A program made the translations under genes and the position numbers. From Geomonas silvestris (GTDB lineage: Bacteria; Desulfobacterota; Desulfuromonadia; Geobacterales; Geobacteraceae): DNA of 64,000 bases. Positions 1 through 7,513 of the stretch are shown piece by piece. The stretch is from NCBI RefSeq assembly GCF_014193515.1, contig NZ_BLXX01000005.1:124001-188000 (forward strand), in the 5' to 3' direction. A model generated the notes under the pieces. It was not told where the DNA came from and searched no databases. It saw only the letters and a program-made list of their open reading frames with translations. The first letter of the stretch is position 1, and each line of letters starts with the position of its first letter.

Positions 1-2142
1 TCGGCAGCCGCCTTCAAGAAGTACCTGGTCGAGATGGCCGCACCGCTTTACAAGGTGAGCCCGGACGAGCCGCCGGTCCCCATCAACCGTTACCAGGTGG
101 TCCCCTTCTCCTACGAGCAGGCGATGTCCCAGGGTAACACCACCAAGCTGAAGGTGACGGCGACCATCGGTGGGAAGTCGTACACCTCCACTATTTCGGT
201 GGCTGCCCGGATTCCGGCAGTCCCCTCGACCGGCCTGCAGAACGTGCCGGTCAAGCAGCCGGTGGTGCTCGAGGGGCAGGTCCCCTTCAAGGATGCCAAC
301 GGCAACCTGGTCTTCACCCCCAGGACCACCTGGAACTGGTCCGTCGTGGGACCGGGCGGTCCCGTGACCGTGAACGACCCGACGACCGCCTATCCGGACT
401 TCACCCCGGCCACCGCGGGGACCTATGTGGTCTCCGAAGGGGGGGCCGTGGTGCTGCAGGTCTTCGCCGGCACCTACGCCGGCATGATGGCTGCCGCAGC
501 GACCCCCGACGCGGGGTGCAACGGCTGCCACAACGACAAGGTGACCAGCTGGCTGCAGACCGGCCACAAGGACGTCCTCTACGCCGGGATCCGCGAGCCG
601 CTTCCGGACGGCCACTACGCCATGACCTGCACCCCGTGCCACACGGTCGGCAACGGCGCCACCGGTTCCAACGGCTTCGCCGACGCGGCGGCAGCCGAAG
701 GGCTCACCAACTTCACCAAGCTGCAGGGGGACCTCAACGCCGAGGCGGATTTCTGGAAGAGCAACCCGAACTCCGCGAAGCTCGCCGGTATCCAGTGCGA
801 AAACTGCCACGGCCCGCAGGCCAACTCGGGTCAGCACCAGGTAAGCCCCAACGACGGCAGCCCCATCGCGGTCAACTCCCGGGTGAGCTACTCGGCGAAC
901 GTCTGCGCCACCTGCCACGCCCGCGCCCCCAAGCACGGACGCTTCTCGCAGTGGAAGAACAGCGGTCACGCCTCGTACGCCACGGTCACCTTCAACTCGA
1001 ACCCCGACGGGACCCTGAGCGCCTCCTGCGCCTGCTGCCACACCGCGCAGGGCTTCAAGGCCTACACGAAGATCCTGCCGACCGCAAACGGCAACCGTGC
1101 CCTCACCGCGCTGCCGGCGAGCCTCACCGTCAACAACGCCGAACCGATCACCTGCTCGGCCTGCCACCTCGTGCACAGCGAAGGTAAATCGGTGGCCGCC
1201 GAGGTCGGGAACGCCTACCAGGACGTGAACGCAGCGAACCTCACCCCGGTCGGTTCCATCGCCGGCAGCACCTACATGCTCCCCAGCGGTTTCGCGGCTA
1301 ACGGCGTCGGCAAGGGTGCCCTGTGCATCGCCTGCCACAACAGCCGCCAGGGGATCAGCGGTGGCGCCCCGTTCCTGCACGAGGACGGCGACACCAAGTT
1401 CGGGACGCTCGCCAGCTACGGTGCTCCCCACGAAGCCTGCCAGGGCGACGTGCTCATGGGGCGCAACGCCTACTGGATGGGGACCAGCCGCTACAACAGC
1501 CCGCAGACCCGCTCCAAGCACTCCTACATCGCGGATACCTGCGTCACCTGCCACATGGAGCTGACCACCCTGGATCTCACCCTCGCGGAGCCGGGCCAGA
1601 CCCGTCACGACTTCAAGGCAACCACCGACGTCTGCAACAAGTGCCACACCTCCTACTCGGCCGAGTCGGTGCAGAGCACCTTCGACGCCAAGCTCCAGGC
1701 GATCAAGGCTGCCGTGGGGTACGCCATCCTGCAGATCAAGTTCGACAACGTGATCCCGGCGAATACCAGCGCCGTTTTGGTCGCCAACCGCTCCGGCATG
1801 GTCGACGTGACCACGGCAAGCGGCACCAAAAGGTGGTTCATCAACGACAAGACCGGTCAGGACGCCTTCCTGGCCGACCCCAACAACGGTGGTGCCCTGG
1901 TGCAGGGTTGCACCGACAACGGCAACGGTACCGCTAACTGCACCGGCTACCTCGCCAACGCCACGGTGACCTTCAACGCGAACGCTACCGTTACCGCCGC
2001 CGGCGTGAACGGCATCATCGCCAAGGCGCTCTGGAACACGGTGCTGGTGCAGGACGACGCCAGCCGCGGGGTGCACAACCCGGCGTTCACCTTCGAGGTG
2101 CTGGACAACACCTATGCCCACGTCGGCACCTGGACTCCGTAA
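1..2142 (+). CDS. Multiheme c-type cytochrome, 5'-truncated by the window edge
   Basis: The reading frame is open from base 1, so the true start lies upstream; 713 residues are visible. Residues 1 to about 160 form a beta-rich, Ig-like segment without hemes. Nine CXXCH heme-attachment motifs follow between residues about 173 and 549 (CNGCH, CTPCH, CENCH, CATCH, CACCH, CSACH, CIACH, CVTCH, CNKCH), then a heme-free C-terminal domain of about 165 residues. By family knowledge such proteins are periplasmic or cell-surface electron carriers. The following genes encode a prolyl isomerase lipoprotein, an outer-membrane barrel and two cytochrome lipoproteins, so I infer it is the large, probably surface-exposed cytochrome of a porin-cytochrome conduit. 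The signal peptide is outside the window, and more hemes could lie upstream. Confidence 0.93.
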   Translation, partial: SAAAFKKYLVEMAAPLYKVSPDEPPVPINRYQVVPFSYEQAMSQGNTTKLKVTATIGGKSYTSTISVAARIPAVPSTGLQNVPVKQPVVLEGQVPFKDANGNLVFTPRTTWNWSVVGPGGPVTVNDPTTAYPDFTPATAGTYVVSEGGAVVLQVFAGTYAGMMAAAATPDAGCNGCHNDKVTSWLQTGHKDVLYAGIREPLPDGHYAMTCTPCHTVGNGATGSNGFADAAAAEGLTNFTKLQGDLNAEADFWKSNPNSAKLAGIQCENCHGPQANSGQHQVSPNDGSPIAVNSRVSYSANVCATCHARAPKHGRFSQWKNSGHASYATVTFNSNPDGTLSASCACCHTAQGFKAYTKILPTANGNRALTALPASLTVNNAEPITCSACHLVHSEGKSVAAEVGNAYQDVNAANLTPVGSIAGSTYMLPSGFAANGVGKGALCIACHNSRQGISGGAPFLHEDGDTKFGTLASYGAPHEACQGDVLMGRNAYWMGTSRYNSPQTRSKHSYIADTCVTCHMELTTLDLTLAEPGQTRHDFKATTDVCNKCHTSYSAESVQSTFDAKLQAIKAAVGYAILQIKFDNVIPANTSAVLVANRSGMVDVTTASGTKRWFINDKTGQDAFLADPNNGGALVQGCTDNGNGTANCTGYLANATVTFNANATVTAAGVNGIIAKALWNTVLVQDDASRGVHNPAFTFEVLDNTYAHVGTWTP

Positions 2143-2153
2143 CTAAGCAAGAA

Positions 2154-2177
2154 CCGGCGGGACTTCGGTCCCGCCGG
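2154..2177 (+). other. Intercistronic hairpin with TTCG tetraloop
   Basis: A perfect 10-bp stem (CCGGCGGGAC with its complement) is closed by TTCG, between the large cytochrome and the PpiC gene. No T-run follows, so it is unlikely to be a full terminator. An mRNA-stabilising or processing hairpin within the operon is the simplest inference. Confidence 0.6.
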
Positions 2178-2214
2178 ACCCATCGACATCTCGACTGAGA
2201 GGAAGGAAGTAACC

Positions 2215-3087
2215 ATGCCCATGTACCGCCGCGCCGCCCTCCTTACGTTGACGTTTTTGCTGGCCGGTCTCCTGGGGTGCCAGAAACAGCAGGGATCCCA
2301 GACGGCCCAGGCGAGCCAGGAGAAACAGCCCAAGCTGCTCGCCAAGGTAAACGGCGTACCGATTACCGAACTCGATGTCGCCTTCAAGATGAGCAAGAGC
2401 CACGGCACCCCCAACTCCCAGCAACCCGAGCGCACCCTGGATGACGTGATCAAGGAAGAACTGCTCTACCAGCAGGGGCTCAAGCTCGGGCTGGACAAGG
2501 ACCCCGGCTACCGGGCGCAGATCGAGAAGCTGGAGCGCCAGGTGGCGAATCTGAAGCGGATCGAAATGACCCGGCGCGTCTTCAACCAGGAGGTCGCCGC
2601 CAAGATCGACATCACAACCGACGAGGTGAAACGCTACTACGACAACAACAAGGCCCGCATCGCGACGGAGCTGCGCCTGGGAATGCTGAGCTTCGGCACC
2701 AAGGAGGCGGCCGAGGAGGCCTTGCAGAAGATCCGCGGCGGCACAAGCTTCGAAGCACTGGCCGGTGCCGCCGTTTCCGCTGCCCCGGGGGGGGCTCCCG
2801 GCGGACAGCGTGCCTGGGACCTGGGATTCACGGCGTGGGACCAGATACCGGCGGATTTCCTCGATGCGGTGTACCGGCTCAAGCCGGGCGAGGTGAGCCC
2901 GGTGGTCTCCATGAAGGGGACCGGTTTCTACCTGTTCAAGCTTCTGGAACAGCGCCCCAACCCCAAGGCCGATTACACCAGCATGGCCGGCGTCATCTCG
3001 AACCGCCTCCGGGAACAGCGGGTCAGCGAAGGATACCGCACCCTGGAGGAGCAACTGAAACGCTCCGCAAAAATCGAACGGTTTTAA
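2215..3087 (+). CDS. PpiC/SurA-type peptidyl-prolyl isomerase lipoprotein
   Basis: 290 residues. A lipoprotein signal peptide ends in the lipobox LLGC, so the mature protein is expected to be anchored to a membrane facing the periplasm. A SurA-like helical N-terminal region (MEIATE-free, with the phrase LAKVNGVPITELDV near the start) is followed by a parvulin rotamase domain at roughly residues 145-250, then a short helical tail. The start is supported by an AGGAAGGAAG ribosome-binding site. Members of this family assist folding of secreted proteins. Position inside the cytochrome/barrel operon suggests a dedicated chaperone for assembling the multiheme cytochrome or the barrel; that role is inference. 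Confidence 0.88.
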   Translation: MPMYRRAALLTLTFLLAGLLGCQKQQGSQTAQASQEKQPKLLAKVNGVPITELDVAFKMSKSHGTPNSQQPERTLDDVIKEELLYQQGLKLGLDKDPGYRAQIEKLERQVANLKRIEMTRRVFNQEVAAKIDITTDEVKRYYDNNKARIATELRLGMLSFGTKEAAEEALQKIRGGTSFEALAGAAVSAAPGGAPGGQRAWDLGFTAWDQIPADFLDAVYRLKPGEVSPVVSMKGTGFYLFKLLEQRPNPKADYTSMAGVISNRLREQRVSEGYRTLEEQLKRSAKIERF

Positions 3088-3099
3088 AAGGAGGGGATC

Positions 3100-4437
3100 T
3101 TGAAAAGCCATGACTCGTGGAGTCCGCCTCCCGCGGGCTTCCCCGCGGTGCTCCGGCTGGCAGGCGGGGTGGCCGCAGCCTGTGCCTTACTGGCAGCGGC
3201 ACCTGCGCTGGCCGAAACCACCCTGGTATCCGCCGCGTCCACCACCTTGTTCCGGATCGGACACGGCGATTTCCAGGACAGCAAAAACATCGACACCGCC
3301 TACGAATATCTGCGCCTGTCGGTCTCCCGCACCTTTAACGGCGGCGACAGCCTCTCCTTTTTGGCGGGGGGGTGGCTGCGCGGCGACCTGGGCGACAAGT
3401 CCGCCAACGACCGCTACACCGACGCCGACCTGCAGTACGGCTATCTGAGCTACCAAAGGGGGCGCAACAACCAGGTGGTCAACGCGGGGCGCCAACTGGT
3501 GACCGAAGGGGTGGCGACCGAGCGGCTGGACGGCCTCTACCTGCGCAGCGACCTCCCCGCCGGGTTCGCCGCGGCGATCTTCGTCGGCTCGCCCGTGGTG
3601 ACCGAGCCGAACTTCAAGGCGGACAACCTGGTGTTCGGCGGGCGCTTCACCCACTCGCTTTCGAACTACTACACCCTCGGGGTGAGCGCGCTTAAGTCCT
3701 ACCAGGACAGCACCCGCTACCGGGAGGAGGAGGGGGTCGACCTCTGGCTGCACCCGGTACGCGGCGTGGATATCACCGGGCGCTCCTCGTACAACTCGCT
3801 CACCGACGGCTGGATGGAGCACAGCTACCGGGCAAGCTACGCGCCGCTCTCCCCGCTGCGGCTCTTCGCCAACCTGGAGAGCATCAACTACCGGGACTAC
3901 TTCTACCGCGTCACCACCAGCGCGCTCAGCTTCACCAACCGGCTCATCGATCCCAACGAGAAGATGCTCGCCCTGGGGGGAGGTGCCTCCTTCACCCCGC
4001 TCGACTCCTTGACGCTCAGTGCCGAGTACCGGCACTACGACTACGACATCGCCGGCGCGGCCAACTACTACGGCGGCAGGATCGGTTACGCCAACCCGAA
4101 GTACCTCTCCTGCGGCGTCGCGGTGTACCGGATGGACGGCGCGGCCGACCGCCTGAAGTACCTGGAGTACCGCGCCTATGCCGCGAAGAGCATCGGCAAG
4201 GCGGACCTGGCGCTCGACCTCATCGACGTGCGCTACGATTCCACCCTTGCCACCAACCAGGTGAAGGACGCCTTCACCGCCTCGGCGGCGCTCACCTACC
4301 GGTGGGACGACCGGTTAAGCTTCGGGGGGGACATCGACTACTCCCACAACCCCGATTTCGACAACGAGGTGCGGGGGCTCCTGAAGCTGAGCTACGCATT
4401 CGAGGCCAAGCGTGCCGCGGAAGGAGGGGCCAAGTGA
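3100..4437 (+). CDS. Outer-membrane beta-barrel (porin-like) protein of cytochrome conduit
   Basis: 445 residues starting at TTG with a well-placed AAGGAGGGG upstream. An N-terminal signal peptide ends near ALAETT. The rest alternates short amphipathic beta strands rich in Tyr, Gly and Asp with frequent aromatic strand ends, and it ends in a strand containing LLKLSYAFEAK; no heme motif is present. This composition is typical of outer-membrane barrels. Between a multiheme cytochrome and two cytochrome lipoproteins, it most likely forms the transmembrane sheath through which the cytochromes exchange electrons, as in the omb/oma/omc and ext clusters of Geobacter. It is not assigned to a particular named conduit. 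Confidence 0.82.
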   Translation: MKSHDSWSPPPAGFPAVLRLAGGVAAACALLAAAPALAETTLVSAASTTLFRIGHGDFQDSKNIDTAYEYLRLSVSRTFNGGDSLSFLAGGWLRGDLGDKSANDRYTDADLQYGYLSYQRGRNNQVVNAGRQLVTEGVATERLDGLYLRSDLPAGFAAAIFVGSPVVTEPNFKADNLVFGGRFTHSLSNYYTLGVSALKSYQDSTRYREEEGVDLWLHPVRGVDITGRSSYNSLTDGWMEHSYRASYAPLSPLRLFANLESINYRDYFYRVTTSALSFTNRLIDPNEKMLALGGGASFTPLDSLTLSAEYRHYDYDIAGAANYYGGRIGYANPKYLSCGVAVYRMDGAADRLKYLEYRAYAAKSIGKADLALDLIDVRYDSTLATNQVKDAFTASAALTYRWDDRLSFGGDIDYSHNPDFDNEVRGLLKLSYAFEAKRAAEGGAK

Positions 4438-4871
4438 AAGCGAGCAACTTGATACTGATGGTGGTCCTGGGGCTTACGGTGCAGCTCCTCTATGCCTGCG
4501 CCGGCACCACCAGCATAGCGAGGGTCCACCCCGAGCCGGTGGTCGGGCTGGTGGACTGCGCCCAGTGCCACACCGACCGCTGGGCAAACCTGAACCACCG
4601 GGCGTACGACTTCATGGCCAAGCACGGCGTCCTGGCGGGTTCCCGGGCGGCCTGCGCCTCCTGCCACCAGGAGTCCTTCTGCGCCGACTGCCACGCCCAC
4701 AAGGAGGACCTGAAACCGAGTGACAAGTACAAGGATGCCGTGGAGCGCGCACTGCCGCACCGCGGCGACTACTTGAGCCGGCACAAGATCGACGGCAGGA
4801 TCGATCCCGCCTCGTGTCTTAAGTGCCACGGCCGGCAAAACAACGAGGGGTGCAAAAGATGCCACAGATAA
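4434..4871 (+). CDS. Pentaheme c-type cytochrome lipoprotein
   Basis: 145 residues from a GTG that overlaps the stop of the barrel gene (GTGA), preceded by GGAAGGAGGGG. The lipoprotein signal peptide ends LLYAC. Five CXXCH motifs are visible: CAQCH, CASCH, CADCH, CLKCH and CKRCH, the last at the extreme C terminus. The small size and lipid anchor suggest a periplasm-facing cytochrome that feeds the outer-membrane conduit. Translational coupling to the barrel supports a shared complex. Heme count and lipobox are seen directly; placement in the conduit is inferred from context. Confidence 0.88.
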   Translation: MKASNLILMVVLGLTVQLLYACAGTTSIARVHPEPVVGLVDCAQCHTDRWANLNHRAYDFMAKHGVLAGSRAACASCHQESFCADCHAHKEDLKPSDKYKDAVERALPHRGDYLSRHKIDGRIDPASCLKCHGRQNNEGCKRCHR

Positions 4872-5452
4872 CGACCAGATACCTCATGCTGGTGCTGGTG
4901 TCGCTGCTGGTCCTTCCGCTCTTTGGCTGCGGCGACCGCAACCCGCAGGCCGACCTCAACCCGGCGACCGGGAAACATTCCGATCCCGCCTGGCTGCCGG
5001 CCGGCCACACCGCGGCGGTCCAGGACCACGGCTACAGCTGCACCGAGTGTCACGGTGCCGACCTTTCTGGCGGCATCTCGCAGGTCGCCTGCACCAGCTG
5101 TCACCTGGGGAACGCGCGCCAGGTGCACCCGGCAGGGTGGGGGCAGTTCGCCTACGCCCTGCACAGCCAGTTCGTGAAGCAAAACGGGACGGCGAGTTGT
5201 GCGGTCGCCTCCTGCCACGGCGGCGACCTGGGCGGGGTGAGCGGCAGCGGGCCTTCCTGCTCGAGCTGTCACCTCGGGGGGCCGCTTTCGGCGCATCCCC
5301 AGAGCTGGAATGCCGACATCATCTCCTTCCATGCCGGCTACGGCAGCAGCTACCCCACCAGCGCCTGCGCCACCGCGGTGTGCCACGGCAGCGACCTCAA
5401 GGGGGTTTTTTTAAGCGGCCCCGGCTGCAACGCCTGCCATACCAACCTGTAA
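4859..5452 (+). CDS. Cytochrome lipoprotein with mixed CXXCH and CX4CH motifs
   Basis: 197 residues from ATG 4859, overlapping the previous gene by 13 bases; GAGGGG lies upstream, and this start places the signal peptide correctly (an upstream in-frame start at 4823 would bury it). The lipobox is LFGC. Four standard motifs (CTECH, CTSCH, CSSCH, CNACH) alternate with two expanded CX4CH motifs (CAVASCH and CATAVCH). This alternating layout resembles the CxxxxCH/CXXCH repeat cytochromes described from Geobacter sulfurreducens. Whether the CX4CH sites bind heme cannot be read from sequence. It is the last gene before a terminator and probably part of the same conduit. Confidence 0.85.
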   Translation: MPQITTRYLMLVLVSLLVLPLFGCGDRNPQADLNPATGKHSDPAWLPAGHTAAVQDHGYSCTECHGADLSGGISQVACTSCHLGNARQVHPAGWGQFAYALHSQFVKQNGTASCAVASCHGGDLGGVSGSGPSCSSCHLGGPLSAHPQSWNADIISFHAGYGSSYPTSACATAVCHGSDLKGVFLSGPGCNACHTNL

Positions 5453-5482
5453 GAGACGGCTGCACCGAAAGGTGGGCACGCG

Positions 5483-5523
5483 AAAAAAAAAGGGACCAGC
5501 CGGCAAGGCTGCTCCCTTTTTCT
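5483..5523 (+). terminator. Rho-independent terminator of the cytochrome operon
   Basis: GGGACCAGCC pairs with GGCTGCTCCC (one mismatch) across a short loop and is flanked by A9 on the left and T5 on the right, so it may also serve the convergent gene on the minus strand. Confidence 0.85.
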
Positions 5524-5538
5524 CTGTGCGCTCCGCAC

Positions 5539-7053
5539 TCAGCCGTTTAAGACCAAAAGGCTGCGCTCGGACTCCACCAGGATGCGCCAGAGCACTCCCC
5601 CCTCGCCCAGCTTGAGCTTCACGAGGTACGCGGCGATGCTCAGGTTGGCGCGGGCGCGGAAGAGCTCCAGCTGGGCTGGAAACTCCTCATCCACCAGGTC
5701 CCCCACCTCGCGTCGGTAGGTCGCCAGGAACTCCGCCTCGGGGTAGCGCAGGCGCACCTCGGGATGCTCGTTGAACTGGCTGCGGAACTGCGCCAGGAAC
5801 CAGCCGACGTCGAAGGCCGGCGGCATGAGCTGGGAGCGCTCGAAGTCGATCGCCGCCAGGTAGCAGGTGGCGGGGTCCTCGGGGTCGTCCCGGCCGATGA
5901 TGATGTTCTGCGGCTGGTAGTCGCCGTGCCCCTGCACGAGCTCTCCCGGGTAGTGCTGCACCAGTTCCTTTTCGGCGCCCCGCACCGCAGCCGCGATCTC
6001 GGCGACCTTGTTCCTGTAGGGGTGTTCGATCTCCTCGAAGCGGCGCACCTCGCCTGCCAGGCGCCGCTCTTCCTCGTGCAGGAACTCCTCGGCGCCCGTC
6101 ACCTTGAGGTGCAGGGTGTGCAGGCGGGCGAGCCAGCGCGCGGCCAGCTCGAGGTAGCGCCTCCCTTCTTCGGCCCCGCAGCCAACAAGCATCTCGAAGA
6201 GCGACCTTCCCGCCACCCCCTGCTCGATGAGGGTCTTTTGCACCGCATCCTTTGCTATCGCCTGCGGCACCCGGAAGCTCCCCGTCTCAAAGCCGCGTTC
6301 CCCGATGCTTAACATGATGTGGTAGGCGCGCTGCGCCTTGGTCCAGCTGGCTTGATCCGCCGGGGTGCGGATGATGATGCTGTCGCGGGACTCGGCGCTA
6401 CGCTCGCTGCCGATCTTCACCTGGATCACCTTGTGCGCCTCGCGGTGCGCGATCGCCTGCAGGTAGGGGCGGCAGGACCCGCTGCGCAGGGCGTGCACCA
6501 GGTCGGCGAGGGTCGCGACCGGGACGTCGAAGCGGGTCGGGTAGATCCCCGCGTAGCCTGCGGCGTGGGTGTCGGTGCCGGCGGTCGCCGTGTAGCCGAA
6601 GCGGCGCCAGTCCTGGAAGCTGCGGCTGTTGCCGTGCACCGTGTGGTTCGAGTTGAAGATCTCGATGCCGGTCAAAAGCGGCGAGCGGAGCATCTCCTCC
6701 GTCGGGACCCGTCCGTCGCGGTAGGGGTGGGCCCAGACGATGGCGCAGTCCGGGAACCGGCGCCGGATCTCCTCGAGGGGGGTGCCGCGCGGCACGACCT
6801 CGGACGCGCCGTAGATGAGCAGGTCGCCGTAGCGCGGGACGTTGGTTTCCTGCCCGCTCAGCACGAGGAAACCGCCGGGGACCCCGGCCTGTCGGAGAAG
6901 TTCAGCCAGGTCGGCGTCGTTCCAGAGGAAATGGTGATCGGTTATGACGAGCCCCTGCAAACCTTGGGCGTGCACCTGCCGGACCAGTTCGACCGCCGGC
7001 ACGGTGCTGCACGAGGAGTGCTCCGAGGTGTGGCAGTGCATCTCCAGGAGCAT
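5539..7053 (-). CDS. PHP metallo-phosphoesterase fused to an APH-type kinase domain
   Basis: 504 residues; GGAGGG precedes the ATG. The N-terminal half (about 1-200) is a PHP domain: H6/H8 in MHCHTSEH, D39-H40-H41, E69 in SGQET, H109 in WAHPYRDG and D161/H163 in GTDTHA make up the expected metal-binding set. The C-terminal half (about 230-500) resembles aminoglycoside/choline phosphotransferases, with the catalytic loop HGDYQPQN (376-383) and the metal-binding DFE (403-405). Both catalytic centres look intact. A hydrolase for phosphoesters joined to a small-molecule kinase suggests turnover of one phosphorylated metabolite, but the substrate is unknown. Transcribed alone, opposite to its neighbours. 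Confidence 0.85.
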   Translation of the reverse strand: MLLEMHCHTSEHSSCSTVPAVELVRQVHAQGLQGLVITDHHFLWNDADLAELLRQAGVPGGFLVLSGQETNVPRYGDLLIYGASEVVPRGTPLEEIRRRFPDCAIVWAHPYRDGRVPTEEMLRSPLLTGIEIFNSNHTVHGNSRSFQDWRRFGYTATAGTDTHAAGYAGIYPTRFDVPVATLADLVHALRSGSCRPYLQAIAHREAHKVIQVKIGSERSAESRDSIIIRTPADQASWTKAQRAYHIMLSIGERGFETGSFRVPQAIAKDAVQKTLIEQGVAGRSLFEMLVGCGAEEGRRYLELAARWLARLHTLHLKVTGAEEFLHEEERRLAGEVRRFEEIEHPYRNKVAEIAAAVRGAEKELVQHYPGELVQGHGDYQPQNIIIGRDDPEDPATCYLAAIDFERSQLMPPAFDVGWFLAQFRSQFNEHPEVRLRYPEAEFLATYRREVGDLVDEEFPAQLELFRARANLSIAAYLVKLKLGEGGVLWRILVESERSLLVLNG

Positions 7054-7403
7054 GGGAACCCTCCGCTTTACCGCGGGAGAAGCTGCTGATCTTGCGACGA
7101 ACCCGGTTGACCCGAAGCGCCTACACCTAGCTTAGTTCCCCGGCAAACCGGTTGTCCAGCGCTCAAATCAGGCAGAGTATGGGGGTAGGGGGATCCGCCG
7201 CCGACAGAGGGGCGCAAGGGGCGGGGCCCCGGGAGGTGCGCCATGAAAGAACCGGTCGCCCTGGTGCTGGGGCACTCGTCGTCTGATGGCTGGTCAGGCT
7301 GCGGGTCGGCTGACCGCGGCGCGGGAGGTGCAAATGGCTCAGGGTGGAATTGGGCTGAAGTAATGAATACAACCGCCATGCGGCGCTAGGGAAAAGAGTA
7401 GTG
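7054..7403. other. Divergent intergenic region, no clear gene
   Basis: This gap separates the minus-strand PHP gene from the plus-strand chemoreceptor. A 48-codon ORF (7243-7389, preceded by GGGAGG) is present but is Gly/Ser-rich and unrecognised, so I do not call it. The region should hold the PHP promoter, but no strong -35/-10 pair stands out. Confidence 0.5.
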
Positions 7404-7430
7404 TTAATTCTTACACGGGGGTGCCGATAG
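7404..7430 (+). promoter_or_regulatory. FliA (sigma-28) flagellar-type promoter
   Basis: TTAA-N15-GCCGATAG, close to the sigma-28 consensus TAAA-N15-GCCGATAA, lies 83 bases before the chemoreceptor start. The same architecture with a perfect -35 precedes the second chemoreceptor at 33491. Confidence 0.72.
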
Positions 7431-7513
7431 AATGAGAGAGGCGAGGCCCCCTTCCCGGCGTTCACTCCGGGCCGCGCGCAGCCGTTTCATTTCAACCGGT
7501 TCAAGGAGAGTTC

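Noticed and set aside
7243-7389. 48-codon ORF after GGGAGG in the divergent region
   Set aside because: Gly/Ser-rich, unrecognised product, and codon choice looks random; the ribosome-site match alone is not enough.
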